Positions 21,355-29,900 of a stretch of DNA of 55,986 nucleotides are shown piece by piece (position 1 is the first letter of the stretch; every line of letters starts with the position of its first letter). The position numbers and the translations under genes are program-made. The notes under the pieces are model-generated. The model made no database searches and was not told where the DNA came from. It saw only the letters and a program-made list of their open reading frames with translations. Source of the DNA: an uncultured Mesorhizobium sp. (GTDB lineage: Bacteria > Pseudomonadota > Alphaproteobacteria > Rhizobiales > Rhizobiaceae); the NCBI GenBank assembly GCA_937958475.1, contig CALFXR010000164.1, forward strand, positions 1 through 55,986, given 5' to 3'.

Positions 21355-23511
21355 CTACTGCGCGCTCGCCACCGGCGCGACCAGGGGCGTGATGCGGCGG
21401 ATGGCCACCCGGCGGTTCTCGCGTTCCGGCTCCTCGGTCCCGATCTTCAGGTACTGCTCGCCGTAGCCCTGCGTGGCGAGGTTCTCCGGAGGGATGGCGA
21501 AGACGTTGGTCAGCGCCTCGGCGACCGCCTCCGCTCGCCGGTCCGACAAAGCGAGATTGGCGATGTCGGAGCCGACCGCGTCGGTGTGGCCTTCGATGAG
21601 GAAGGTCTCCGCCGGGTTTTCCTCGAGCAGGCGCTCCATCGCCTGGGCTACGCCCTCCAGCCGGGCGATCTCGCTTTCGGCGATCGAGGCGGAGCCGAAC
21701 TCGAAGGTGATCGTATCGAGGTCGACGCGGCGGATCTTGTCGCGGATGCGGGCCGAACGCTTCACCTCGTCGATCGAATAGAGGCGCTCGACGCGCTCGA
21801 CCGGGGGCTGGTCGAGGAAGTCGTAGTAGGCGTCGGCGTTCTCGACCCGCCCGGCGTCTAGGATATACTCGTCCACGGGGATGGTGAGGCGCATCGGCGG
21901 CAGGTCGCGGCCCGGATCGCGCCAGTCGCGGACCCGCTCGTAGTCGTCGTCAGCGACATAGACGAGCACGGTCTCGCGGCCGTCGGGCGCAATCCGCGAG
22001 CGCCTGATGACGTCGCCGTAGCGGTCGCGGATGGTGACGACCTGGACGCCGTTCTCGCGCACGATCACCTCCCGCGTCCTGCCGCGCGGCAGCTCCTCGT
22101 AGTATACGTCGCGGGCACCGCGGGCGATGCGCGGCCGGTCGTTGCTTTCGACGATGACGTTGTTGTCGATGCGGATGACGACGCGGTCGCCGATCTCGCG
22201 CACGACCTCAGCACGTTCAGGCCGCTCCCGGCGCGGGTCTTCGGGCCGCCGCTCGATACGCCGGCCTTCCTCCTGGGTTACCGGCTGAAGCTCGCCGCGG
22301 CGCACGTTTTCCTGCGCGGCCGAATCGTCGGCCGGAGGTGGTCCCGCTTCCGCCGGCTGCTCGGTCGCCTGATCGGCAGGCGCCGGCGTTTCGCCGGCCG
22401 GGCGCTCGCCGTCCGCGGGACGGTCACCGGAAGCCGGCTGCTCGCCTTCTTCGGCTTCGCCGCGGCCCGGCTGCTCCTTCTGACTGTCGAGAACAGGTGC
22501 CGCGCCTTCCGGCCGCGCTTCGCCGCCCGCATCCGCCGGCTGTTCGCCGTCGGGCTGCGTGGCGCCGGGCTGCGTGGCGTCCGGCTGTTCGCCTTCGTCC
22601 TGGCTGGCCTCGGGCTGCTTGCCGGGCTCTGTCGGCGCGGCGTCCGGAACATCCTCGTCGCCATCCGCGGCGGGCGCCTGCGGCCGCGGCTCAGGCTCGG
22701 GCGCATCGTCGTCGGGAGCTACCTGCGGCGCCGGCTCGGGCCTGGGGGCGTCCTCGGGCGTGGCCTCGGCCTGAGCCTCGCCTTCAGCCGGTTCGCCGGC
22801 GCCGTCCGGCTCGGCCGAGCGCGGTTCGGCGCCGTCCGGTTGCGGCTCGCCTGCTTCGGGCTGCGCCGGCTCGGGCCGGGCTTCCTTGGAGGGTGCGTCT
22901 TCGGACCGGCTCTCGCCAGGTTGGCGGGAATCCGGCTGTCCTGTTTCTGGTTGCTCCGCCGGCTCGGCGGGTTCGGCTTGCTGCGCCGGCTCTTCGGCAG
23001 GCGCATCGCGTACGGCGGGAGGCACGGCGGGAGCAGGTTCCGGCTGGGGCTCGGCCCGCGGCGCCTGATCTTCCGCGGCGGGTTCGTCGCCACGCGGCGC
23101 GGCTTCTGGGGCCGGTTCTTCCTGTGGAGCAGGTTCCGCCCGCGGAGCCGGCTCCTCGGCGCGCGGCGCGGCCGCGGGCGCGGTGTCCGGCTCGGCTTCC
23201 GGCTCGGGCGCCGCTTCCGGCTGCCGGGACTCCTGCGCCGGATCGCCGGCGGGGCGTTCGGCCTGGTTCGCGTCGGCCGGGGCCTCGCGCTGCTGGCGGC
23301 GTTTTGCCTTCTCCTCTTCGTCCTTCTCCTCCTCAGATCCGGCCTGGGCCAGGATGAACGGCCGCGCCGCCGGCTTGACGGCAGCTCCGGGGACTCGTGC
23401 GGCCCCAGGGCCGATGGCAGCCGGGGCCTGGGCAAGGGCGTAGGACAGGGGCGCCGCCGCCATCAGCAGCCCGACAGCGGTGCCAGCCAAGATCGTTGCG
23501 TGGCGTTTCAT
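21355..23511 (-). CDS. OmpA-family protein with very long Pro/Ala/Glu-rich linker
   Basis: A 718-aa exported protein. The signal peptide (1-28) ends SYALAQA. Residues about 60-400 are low complexity, dominated by Pro, Ala, Glu, Gln and Asp with no predicted fold. A mid-region (about 410-590) has Arg/Asp-rich beta segments such as DRVVIRIDNNVIVE. The C-terminal domain (about 600-710) is OmpA-like, with the peptidoglycan-binding pattern IEGHTDAVGSDIANLALSDRRAEAV. It likely anchors the outer surface or periplasmic span to peptidoglycan, with the acidic linker as a spacer. AAGGAG seven bases before ATG 23511 fixes the start. Confidence 0.9.
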   Translation of the reverse strand: MKRHATILAGTAVGLLMAAAPLSYALAQAPAAIGPGAARVPGAAVKPAARPFILAQAGSEEEKDEEEKAKRRQQREAPADANQAERPAGDPAQESRQPEAAPEPEAEPDTAPAAAPRAEEPAPRAEPAPQEEPAPEAAPRGDEPAAEDQAPRAEPQPEPAPAVPPAVRDAPAEEPAQQAEPAEPAEQPETGQPDSRQPGESRSEDAPSKEARPEPAQPEAGEPQPDGAEPRSAEPDGAGEPAEGEAQAEATPEDAPRPEPAPQVAPDDDAPEPEPRPQAPAADGDEDVPDAAPTEPGKQPEASQDEGEQPDATQPGATQPDGEQPADAGGEARPEGAAPVLDSQKEQPGRGEAEEGEQPASGDRPADGERPAGETPAPADQATEQPAEAGPPPADDSAAQENVRRGELQPVTQEEGRRIERRPEDPRRERPERAEVVREIGDRVVIRIDNNVIVESNDRPRIARGARDVYYEELPRGRTREVIVRENGVQVVTIRDRYGDVIRRSRIAPDGRETVLVYVADDDYERVRDWRDPGRDLPPMRLTIPVDEYILDAGRVENADAYYDFLDQPPVERVERLYSIDEVKRSARIRDKIRRVDLDTITFEFGSASIAESEIARLEGVAQAMERLLEENPAETFLIEGHTDAVGSDIANLALSDRRAEAVAEALTNVFAIPPENLATQGYGEQYLKIGTEEPERENRRVAIRRITPLVAPVASAQ

Positions 23512-23724
23512 GGAATTCTCCTTCTCGGGGGCGTCCTTCGGGACCCCAAACCCGAAGTCGCCCGGTTGGTTCCGATCGGCGGGCGAATGGGGCGGGACGG
23601 CGGTGGAGCTGCGGCGACAGCGTGGCGGGTCCGCCGGCGAGCGCTTGTTCGCGGGTTCGCCAGGGCGCGATCGGACGCGCCACACCCCTTGACCCCGCCG
23701 CCGCCGCGGGCCACACCCGCGCCC

Positions 23725-24171
23725 ATGGACGAGCCGTTCTGGAAGACCAAGACCCTCGAGGCGATGAGCCAGGCGGAGTGGGAATCGCTCTGCGACGGCT
23801 GTGGCAAGTGCTGCCTGTCGAAGCTCGAGGACGAAGATACCGGCGATATCTACTGGACCACCGTCGGCTGCCGGCTGCTCGACTCGGGAACCTGCCGCTG
23901 CCGCGACTATCCCAACCGGCTGGCGCTGGTGTCCGACTGCGTGAAGCTGACGCCGCAGAACGTGCGCACCATTCCCTGGCTGCCGGGAACCTGCGCCTAC
24001 CGCCTCGTGATGGAGGGCCGCGACCTCGCCTGGTGGCATCCGCTGGTGTCGGGGCGCGCCGGGACGGTGCACGAGGCCGGGATATCCGTGCGCGGCAAGG
24101 TGACGGCTTCGGAGACGGAACTGGCCGAGCCGGAAGACTATTTTGCCCACATGATCGAAGGCGAGCCGTAA
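23725..24171 (+). CDS. UPF0260 (YcgN-type) cysteine-cluster protein
   Basis: A 148-aa cytosolic protein with the YkgJ/YcgN cysteine cluster: CDGCGKCC near residue 25, CRCRDYPNR near residue 60, then a conserved tail with LPGTCAYR and GRDLAWWHPLVSG. It belongs to UPF0260; these proteins probably bind a metal or iron-sulphur cofactor, and function is not defined. The start at ATG 23725 gives the usual family length. It is divergent from the OmpA gene. Confidence 0.92.
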   Translation: MDEPFWKTKTLEAMSQAEWESLCDGCGKCCLSKLEDEDTGDIYWTTVGCRLLDSGTCRCRDYPNRLALVSDCVKLTPQNVRTIPWLPGTCAYRLVMEGRDLAWWHPLVSGRAGTVHEAGISVRGKVTASETELAEPEDYFAHMIEGEP

Positions 24172-24430
24172 AGGCGGCGCCATGATCGGGACCTGGAGCG
24201 CGCCGCATCCAATCGCGGCGGCGGGTCCTTATCTCTGCCGCGGGCGCTGGTCCGGTCGCGGCCTCCCCGGACGTCCATGCCAGGCAACGTTTGCGGCAAG
24301 CCTGCGTTGAAGCGGCGATGAACGGCGGATGAACGGCCGGTTCGCGCCCCGTTCAGCCGTGCCGTGCCATTTTCTCACCATCGCTTCGGCGATGAAGGAC
24401 AACAAAAGGCCCCCGCCCAGGAGTAGACCG

Positions 24431-24790
24431 ATGTTCAACAAGATCAAGACCGCAGCCCTCTCGGCCGTCATCGCCCTCGGCACGCTCGCCGCGATCCCCG
24501 CGACCGCCCAGGCCGACAGCCTCTATCTCAATTTCGGCGGCCCCGGCGCCGGCATCGGCATGCGCTTCGGCGACAGCGGCCACAGCTGGCGCGAACACGA
24601 TCGCCGCCACGACCGCCGCGCCGAGCGCTGCACGCCCGAGCGCGCGCTGTGGAAGGCCGATCGCATGGGCATCAACCGGGCCCGCGTGGTCGACGTCGAC
24701 CGCCACAAGATCGTGGTTCGCGGCCGCTCCCACGGCGACCGGGTGCACGTCGTCTTCGGCCGGTCGGAGCACTGCCCGGTCATCCGCTAG
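24431..24790 (+). CDS. Small exported hypothetical protein
   Basis: A 119-aa protein with a signal peptide (MFNKIKTAALSAVIALG, cleavage likely after ATAQA). The mature part of about 90 residues has a Gly-rich start (LNFGGPGAGIGMRFG), then His/Arg/Asp-rich stretches, and two cysteines (CTPERAL and EHCPVIR) that could form a disulphide in the periplasm. AGGAG stands seven bases before ATG 24431. A strong terminator hairpin follows. I do not recognise a functional family; similar small secreted proteins are frequent in rhizobia. Confidence 0.8.
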   Translation: MFNKIKTAALSAVIALGTLAAIPATAQADSLYLNFGGPGAGIGMRFGDSGHSWREHDRRHDRRAERCTPERALWKADRMGINRARVVDVDRHKIVVRGRSHGDRVHVVFGRSEHCPVIR

Positions 24791-24820
24791 CCGCCGGTCG
24801 CGATCGGCACGCCCGACGAA

Positions 24821-24853
24821 AAAAGCCCCGGAGGCCTGGCCTCCGGGGCTTTT
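24821..24853. terminator. Bidirectional intrinsic terminator
   Basis: A perfect 16-bp inverted repeat, AAAAGCCCCGGAGGCC (24821-24836), one centre base, then the complement ending in TTTT (24853). The A-run on one side and T-run on the other give a terminator in both directions, suiting the convergent genes at 24431-24790 and 24902-25606. Confidence 0.85.
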
Positions 24854-24901
24854 CGCTGCGGGCTTCCCGCGTGGAAGCAGGCGGCGGCGAGGCCGCCGCG
24901 G

Positions 24902-25606
24902 CTAGTTCAGCTCGAAGCTCATGTTGACCTGGATCCTGTAGGCGTTCTCGCCGGCCTCGATCGGCACGGCGGCGTCGGCCGGCATCGCCTTGGCGAGGAA
25001 CGGCTCGGGGCCGGAGACGTAGGACTGTTCCGAGATCTCGACGACGCGGCCGAGCGAAACACCGGCGGCCTCGGCGAGGGTGCGTGCCTTGGCGACCGCG
25101 TCGGCGACCGCCTTCTTGCGCGCCTCGGTGAGCGCCGCCGACGGGTCGTCGTTGGTGAAGGTGACGCCGCCGCCCTGGTTGACGCCGAGGGTGACCGCCT
25201 TGTCGATGATCTCGCCGGTCTTTGCCAGGTCGCGCACGCGCACCGACAGCGTGTTGGTCACCTGGTAGGCGGCGAGGCGGGCCTCCTGGGTGCCGTCGGG
25301 CTTGTTGGAGTAGTCGTAGCGCGGCGAAATCTGGATGCCGGCGGTCTGCAGATCGCGGTCCTCGACGCCCGACGCCTTCATCGCGGCGATCACGGCGGCC
25401 ATGGCGGCGTTGTTGGCGTCGAGGGCCTCGCGCGCGGTCATCGCCTCGCGCATCACCGACAGCGACAAGAGCGCCATGTCGGGAGCCAGTGCGGCGCGGC
25501 CTTCGCCCGAGACGATGACGCGTGGCGGGGGAGGCGGCTCGGCCGCAGCGGCCGCGACGGGCGCGGCGAGGGCGGCGGCGAGGGCGAGCGCGGGCAGTCT
25601 CGGCAT
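24902..25606 (-). CDS. Exported SIMPL-domain (DUF541) protein
   Basis: A 234-aa protein with a signal peptide (1-22). The mature protein is one SIMPL/DUF541 domain: VIVSGEGRAALAPDMA opens it, then GVEDRDLQTAGIQISPRYDY and a C-terminal ARTLAEAAGVSLGRVVEISE. The family comprises periplasmic or membrane-associated proteins such as E. coli YggE, linked to oxidative-stress tolerance; the mechanism is unclear. GGAGACTACC precedes ATG 25606. It is monocistronic and divergent from the tRNA gene. Confidence 0.9.
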   Translation of the reverse strand: MPRLPALALAAALAAPVAAAAAEPPPPPRVIVSGEGRAALAPDMALLSLSVMREAMTAREALDANNAAMAAVIAAMKASGVEDRDLQTAGIQISPRYDYSNKPDGTQEARLAAYQVTNTLSVRVRDLAKTGEIIDKAVTLGVNQGGGVTFTNDDPSAALTEARKKAVADAVAKARTLAEAAGVSLGRVVEISEQSYVSGPEPFLAKAMPADAAVPIEAGENAYRIQVNMSFELN

Positions 25607-25671
25607 GGTAGTCTCCGTTGCTGTTTCAGCACGGACGCTAGGCGGCGATTGTGGGACGATTGCGGCGCTTC

Positions 25672-25701
25672 TTCTTGTCTCACGGCGAAAAAGCCTCTAA
25701 T
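25672..25701 (+). promoter_or_regulatory. Probable promoter of the tRNA gene
   Basis: TTCTTG (25672-25677) as a -35-like element and TCTAAT (25696-25701) as a -10 stand 18 bp apart, about 12 bp before the tRNA 5' end. The match to consensus is moderate and rests on position. Confidence 0.35.
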
Positions 25702-25713
25702 CGACGCGCCGTG

Positions 25714-25789
25714 GGGCCTGTAGCTCAATGGTTAGAGCCGGCGGCTCATAACCGCTTGGTTGGGGGTTCGAGTCCCTCCGGGCCCACCA
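25714..25789 (+). tRNA. tRNA with CAU anticodon, probably tRNA-Ile2
   Basis: A complete cloverleaf: 7-bp acceptor GGGCCTG/CGGGCCC, D-arm GCTC/GAGC, anticodon stem GGCGG/CCGCT around loop CTCATAA (anticodon CAU), T-arm GGGGG-TTCGAGT-CCCTC, and an encoded CCA at 25787-25789. CAU may be elongator Met or lysidine-modified Ile2. The short D-loop (AATGGTTA) and the variable region following TTGG resemble E. coli ileX more than metT, so Ile2 is favoured; anticodon-only annotation would call it Met. Confidence 0.9.
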
Positions 25790-25897
25790 TCGACAAAGTG
25801 TACGGCCCGGACACATCGGTAACGCCGGCACTCTCGACGATCAGCCTGACGACGACGCGCATCGTGGATCTCGTAGTCGCTGGCAGCCGACTTCGCC

Positions 25898-26908
25898 TCA
25901 CTGGATCTCGATTACGGCCTTGATGAGTTCGGTCTTCTGCGTTGCCCAGAGCGGAATGTCGCGGACAGCGCCTGGGAGATCGGTTCGGTGGGTAACCAGC
26001 CGGTCGAAGTAAGCCGGATTGTCACCGATGGCGGAAATGACCCGCTCGAAGTCCTGTGCCGTTGCGTTGCGGCTTCCGAGAAGCGTCAGCTCCTTGCGAT
26101 GGAAGTCCGGATCCATGAAGCTGATCGCGTCCTTGACCACGCTGACGAGCACGTAGCGCCCCCCATGGGCGACATGGTCGAAACCCTTCTGCATCGCATG
26201 AGCGCTGCCTGTCGCATCGAACACGACGTCAAAACCTTCTCCGCCTGTATGCGAGATCAAGGCCGCGAGCCCGCCCGGATCGGCCACGAATGTCGTGGCG
26301 GCCGCAACGGCCCTGGCGGTTACCACGCGGGCCTCGTCCTGATCGAGCACAGCCACCGATGCACCCGACAGCCGCGCAAAAATCGCCACTCCAAGCCCGA
26401 TCGGGCCAGCCCCCACAACAAGCACGCGGTCCTCTTTCGATACCGCTCCACGTCGAACGGCGTGCGCGCCGATGGCCAGGAACTCGACCATCGCGCACTG
26501 ATCGAGGGTGAGCCCGGGCGCGCGCACGAGATTGCCTGGCGGCACCACCAGAAAGCCAGCCATGCCGCCGTCCTCATGAACGCCGAGCACGGAGACCTGC
26601 ACGCAGCAGTTGGGCTTGCCGCGCCGGCAGGCGACGCAGCTGCCGCACGAGATGTACGGGTTGACGGCAAATATCTCGCCGGGGCGTATGCCTGAGCCCG
26701 CTGGTGCCTCGACGGCCTCGACAGCGAGCTCATGTCCCATGACACGGGGATATTGCAGGAACGGGTGCTTGCCCTCGTAGATATGGTAGTCGGTGCCGCA
26801 GACACCGACCCGCCGAGGACGAACGAGGACGTGCGCGGGATCGGCCACCGGGATCGGCCTCTGCTCGAGCCGCAACGTGCCAGGCTCGACGCAGACGAGG
26901 GCTTGCAT
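25898..26908 (-). CDS. Zinc-dependent sugar/polyol dehydrogenase, LgoD-like
   Basis: A 336-aa medium-chain dehydrogenase. Catalytic zinc ligands are in GVCGTDYHIYEG and GHE, and structural zinc cysteines are in SCGSCVACRRGKPNCC. The NAD(P) motif is VVGAGPIGLG. The sequence HEDGGMAGFL and DPDFHRKELTLLGSRNAT closely follow E. coli LgoD/YjjN (L-galactonate 5-dehydrogenase), so oxidation of an aldonate or polyol C5 hydroxyl is likely; the exact substrate is inference. It is the last gene of the transport operon to its right. The start at 26908 is by homology; no good ribosome-binding site is seen, and ATG 26950 is an alternative. Confidence 0.87.
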   Translation of the reverse strand: MQALVCVEPGTLRLEQRPIPVADPAHVLVRPRRVGVCGTDYHIYEGKHPFLQYPRVMGHELAVEAVEAPAGSGIRPGEIFAVNPYISCGSCVACRRGKPNCCVQVSVLGVHEDGGMAGFLVVPPGNLVRAPGLTLDQCAMVEFLAIGAHAVRRGAVSKEDRVLVVGAGPIGLGVAIFARLSGASVAVLDQDEARVVTARAVAAATTFVADPGGLAALISHTGGEGFDVVFDATGSAHAMQKGFDHVAHGGRYVLVSVVKDAISFMDPDFHRKELTLLGSRNATAQDFERVISAIGDNPAYFDRLVTHRTDLPGAVRDIPLWATQKTELIKAVIEIQ

Positions 26909-26997
26909 GGACTGCACGGCTTGGGGCTTTCTCTCAATGCGCGGCGCCATGCCGCGGCGGCCAGGCAGGGGCCGGCCGGTGGCCGGCCCCTGCGGTT

Positions 26998-27912
26998 TCA
27001 CTTGAACTCGGCCATGTTGGCCTTGGTCACCAGCGCTGCGCCCGAATCGATGAGCGACTCGACCTTCTCGCCGCGAATTGCGCGGACCAGCGCGTCGACG
27101 CCGAGCGATGCCATCTTGGTCGGGAACTGCGCCACGGTGGCGTTCTCGATGCCTGCCGCGATCGCTTCTTCCTCGCCGCAGCAGAAGTCGAAGCCGACCA
27201 GCAGGACCTTGCCGACGAGGTTGGCGTTCTTGATCGCCTGCGCGGCACCCGCCGCCGGAGGACCGCAGGCCGCGTAGATCGACTTCAGGTCGGGGTTCGC
27301 CGTGAGGATGTCCTCCGCCAGGCTGATGCCCTGCTCTTCGGTGCAGCCCGTTGCTCCGCGTCCGACGATCTTGACGTCGAGCCCGCCAAGGCCCTCGATC
27401 ATGCCGTTGACGCGATCGTCGAGCGCCGGAACGCCGGGCACACCCTCGAGAACGCCCATCGTGTCGCCTGCCTTGAGCACCGACTTGAGATACTCGCCTG
27501 CGATCTTTCCGGCGGCATAGTTGTCGGTGGTCGCGAGCGCGGTGCGGCCGTTCCAGTCGGGGATGTTGTTGTCCATCAGCACGACCTTCACGCCCGCGGC
27601 GATCGCCTTGTCGAGGGCGGTCGCGACGGTCGGATCAACCGGCGTCAGGGCAATGCCCTTGACGCCCTGCGTCACCATGGATTCGATGAGGGCGATCTGC
27701 CCCTCGATGTCGGTGGCCGACGCGCCCTGGCCGTAGATGATCTCGACGCCAGGGTTGGCGGCCGCGTATTCCTTGGCCGCGTTTTCCATGGTGGCGAAGA
27801 ACGGCACCGGGAACTTGGTGATGAAGCCGATCTTGACGGCATCGGCTGCTGTTGCAGGTGCGGCCAAGCCAAAGGCTATGGCCGCCCCGCCGAGCAATGT
27901 TCGGAACCTCAC
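26998..27912 (-). CDS. CUT2 sugar ABC transporter, periplasmic binding protein
   Basis: A 304-aa binding protein of the ribose/fructose type (Peripla_BP_4). It has a signal peptide ending APATAADAVK, then KIGFITKFPVPFFATMENAAKEYA (abbreviated) and VDPTVATALDKAIAAGVKVVLMDNN, typical of sugar-hinge sequences. Seven-base spacing from GGAGGAGG to GTG 27912 decides the start. It sits after its ATPase and permease, an order seen in some rhizobial Frc-type operons; a fructose or related sugar or polyol is plausible but not provable. A hairpin at 27933-27953 lies in the gap just upstream. Confidence 0.9.
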   Translation of the reverse strand: MRFRTLLGGAAIAFGLAAPATAADAVKIGFITKFPVPFFATMENAAKEYAAANPGVEIIYGQGASATDIEGQIALIESMVTQGVKGIALTPVDPTVATALDKAIAAGVKVVLMDNNIPDWNGRTALATTDNYAAGKIAGEYLKSVLKAGDTMGVLEGVPGVPALDDRVNGMIEGLGGLDVKIVGRGATGCTEEQGISLAEDILTANPDLKSIYAACGPPAAGAAQAIKNANLVGKVLLVGFDFCCGEEEAIAAGIENATVAQFPTKMASLGVDALVRAIRGEKVESLIDSGAALVTKANMAEFK

Positions 27913-27932
27913 TGTGGTCCTCCTCCTGTCGT

Positions 27933-27953
27933 GATCGCTCCCCTTGAGCGATC
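27933..27953 (-). other. Intercistronic hairpin upstream of the binding-protein gene
   Basis: GATCGCTC (27933-27940) and GAGCGATC (27946-27953) form a perfect 8-bp stem with a 5-nt loop. It has no following T-run, so it more likely protects or partitions the mRNA 5' of the binding-protein gene than terminates transcription. Confidence 0.4.
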
Positions 27954-27989
27954 CTCCCTTCGCCGTCGCTTTCGCGCGGCGAATTCCTG

Positions 27990-28742
27990 TCACGCCTCAG
28001 CGCCGACGATCAGCGACACCAGCTCCTGCTGGTTCGCGCGCTCGGGCTTGAGTTCGCCGACCTTGCGGCCCTGCCGCAGCACCACGGCCCGGTCGGCCAG
28101 TTCGATGACGTGCTCCATGTTGTGGGTGATGAGGATCACCGCGTTCCCCTCGTCGCGAAGCTGGCGCACGAGGTCGAGAACCTTGCGCGATTCGCGCAGG
28201 CCGAGCGCCGCCGTCGGCTCGTCGAGGATCACCACCTTGCGGGCGAAGACCGTGGCGCGCGCCACCGCGATGGCCTGCCGCTGCCCGCCCGACATCAGGG
28301 CGACCGGCGCGTCGAATCTGGGCAGCCGGACCTTGAGCCGGTCGATGACTGCGGCCGCTTCGCGATCCATGGCCTTGGCGCTGAGAAAGCGCAGCGCGCG
28401 CGGCAGCCAGGCAGGCCAGCTGATCTCGCGGCCGCAGTAGAAGTTCTGGGAAGGCGTCAGATTGTCGAAAAGCGCGAGGTCCTGGTAGACGGTCTCGATG
28501 CCCGCCAGGCGGGCAAGCGCCGGCGTACTGATCGCTGCGGCTTCGCCGTCGAGCAGGATCTGGCCCTCGTCGAGCGCATGAACGCCGCTGATGCAGCGAA
28601 CGAGCGTCGATTTGCCCGCGCCGTTGTCGCCGAGCAGCGCCAGCACCTCGCCGCGCCAGGCCTCCAGCCCGACTCCCTTCAAGGCATGCACCGCACCGAA
28701 GCGCTTGTGCGCGCCGCGGACGCTGAGAACCGGGGCGCTCAT
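27990..28742 (-). CDS. CUT2 sugar ABC transporter, single-domain ATPase (FrcA-like)
   Basis: A 250-aa ATP-binding subunit. Walker A is GDNGAGKST, the signature MSGGQRQ, Walker B VVILDEPTA, and the switch His is in LITHNMEH. It is half-size, unlike the usual 500-aa fused CUT2 ATPase, and resembles rhizobial FrcA including the insert after the Q-loop. It powers the permease encoded just upstream: its ATG at 28742 overlaps the permease stop (ATGA, 4 nt), so translation is coupled. Confidence 0.92.
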   Translation of the reverse strand: MSAPVLSVRGAHKRFGAVHALKGVGLEAWRGEVLALLGDNGAGKSTLVRCISGVHALDEGQILLDGEAAAISTPALARLAGIETVYQDLALFDNLTPSQNFYCGREISWPAWLPRALRFLSAKAMDREAAAVIDRLKVRLPRFDAPVALMSGGQRQAIAVARATVFARKVVILDEPTAALGLRESRKVLDLVRQLRDEGNAVILITHNMEHVIELADRAVVLRQGRKVGELKPERANQQELVSLIVGAEA

Positions 28743-29791
28743 TGCGCGGCCCTCGACTGGTTGACCCGGGCGCGCGCCTCGAGATGGTTGCGCAGCACGT
28801 CTGCCTCGACCGCCAGCACGATGATCAGCCCGATGGCGATCATCTGGTAGAACACGTCGACATTGAGCAGGTTGAGCGCGTTGCGGATGACGCCGATCAT
28901 GACGGCTCCGACAAGCGCGTGGCCGAGATGGCCGCGCCCGCCGAGGAAGCTGGCTCCGCCGATGATGACGGCGGCGATGGTGTCGAGCTCCAGCAGGTTG
29001 CCGTAGAGTGGCGAGCCGGCACCGGTCCGGCCGGCGAGCACCACGGCGCCGATGCCGGCGCACAGGCCCGCGATCACGTAGGTGACCACCAGAACCCATC
29101 TAACAGGGATGCCCATCTCGACGGCGGCCTTCGGATTGCCGCCGACGGCGTAGGTCCAGCGGCCCCAAACCATCGACTTGGTCAGCACCAGCACGATGAC
29201 TGCCACACCGGCGACGATGAAGAACGAATTGGGTATTCCGAGCGAAGATGTCTCCCCCAGAAATGTCACCGCACCCGGCATGCCGCGCATGGTCGTGTGG
29301 TTGACCGCCAGTTCGAGTGCCAGACCTTTGCAGATGCTCAGCGTCGCCAGCGTGATGATGAAGGGGTGCGGCAGCCGGCCGAACACGTACACGGCGCCGT
29401 TGACAAAGCCGACCAGGACGCCGCTCGCCAGCATCGCGAGAACGACCAGTGCGGAGGAGTCCACCCATCGGTAGACGAGGCCGCCGACCACTGTGGCGAG
29501 CGCCAGGTTGGCGCCGACGGAGAGGTCGATACCCCGCGTCAGGATTACCAGATGCTGGCCTATCGCGACGATGGCGATCACAGCCGTCTGGGCGAGAATG
29601 TTGCCGATGTTGCCGGGCTTGAGGAAATTCTGGGTCAGCAGGCTGATGCCGGCGATCAGCAGGACGAGAATCAGAACCGGGCCGACGTTCAGCAGCCGCA
29701 GGCCGAGCGCGACGGCCGACGCGCCGCTGCGAGCGCGCGGGTTCGCATCGGCGCCGGACGCGATGTCCGGCTGCTTGGTCGCCTGGACCAC
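28739..29791 (-). CDS. CUT2 sugar ABC transporter, permease (FrcC-like)
   Basis: A 350-aa protein with about eight to ten transmembrane segments and the family signature GIDLSVGANLALATVVGGL, plus the cytoplasmic GNPKAAVEMGIPV loop (EAA-like) that contacts the ATPase. The start is GTG 29791 because GGGAGG lies eight bases upstream; a TTG at 29827 would extend it without a site. It is the first gene of a four-gene operon (permease, ATPase, binding protein, dehydrogenase). The promoter region to its right carries sites shared with the second transport operon. Confidence 0.92.
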   Translation of the reverse strand: MVQATKQPDIASGADANPRARSGASAVALGLRLLNVGPVLILVLLIAGISLLTQNFLKPGNIGNILAQTAVIAIVAIGQHLVILTRGIDLSVGANLALATVVGGLVYRWVDSSALVVLAMLASGVLVGFVNGAVYVFGRLPHPFIITLATLSICKGLALELAVNHTTMRGMPGAVTFLGETSSLGIPNSFFIVAGVAVIVLVLTKSMVWGRWTYAVGGNPKAAVEMGIPVRWVLVVTYVIAGLCAGIGAVVLAGRTGAGSPLYGNLLELDTIAAVIIGGASFLGGRGHLGHALVGAVMIGVIRNALNLLNVDVFYQMIAIGLIIVLAVEADVLRNHLEARARVNQSRAAQ

Positions 29792-29846
29792 GAGCGCACC
29801 CTCCCAATGAATGTTTCTTATAGACAAAAACCCGAAGCGGACCCCT

Positions 29847-29873
29847 CGTCAATTTGTTTTTTATCGATTAAAA
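29847..29873 (-). promoter_or_regulatory. Candidate operator and -35 of the FrcA-type operon, shared with the second operon
   Basis: TTGACG on the minus strand (29852-29847) is a good -35; a -10 is weak (CTATAAG at 29823-29817 is spaced too far). Immediately beyond it TGTTTTTTATCGATTA (29855-29870) contains the palindrome-like TTTTATCGATTAAAA (29859-29873). The block 29847-29870 matches 35488-35511 at 19 of 24 positions. It lies between the divergent permease and regulator genes, so it is a likely binding site of the regulator at 29901; the binding is inference. Confidence 0.55.
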
Positions 29874-29900
29874 GCCTTATGCGATGGTTGGGAGTGTTTC

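Noticed and set aside
22278..23435. Alternative frames in the OmpA linker, in both strands
   Set aside because: They arise from codon periodicity of the Pro/Ala/Glu-rich linker and lack starts or domains.
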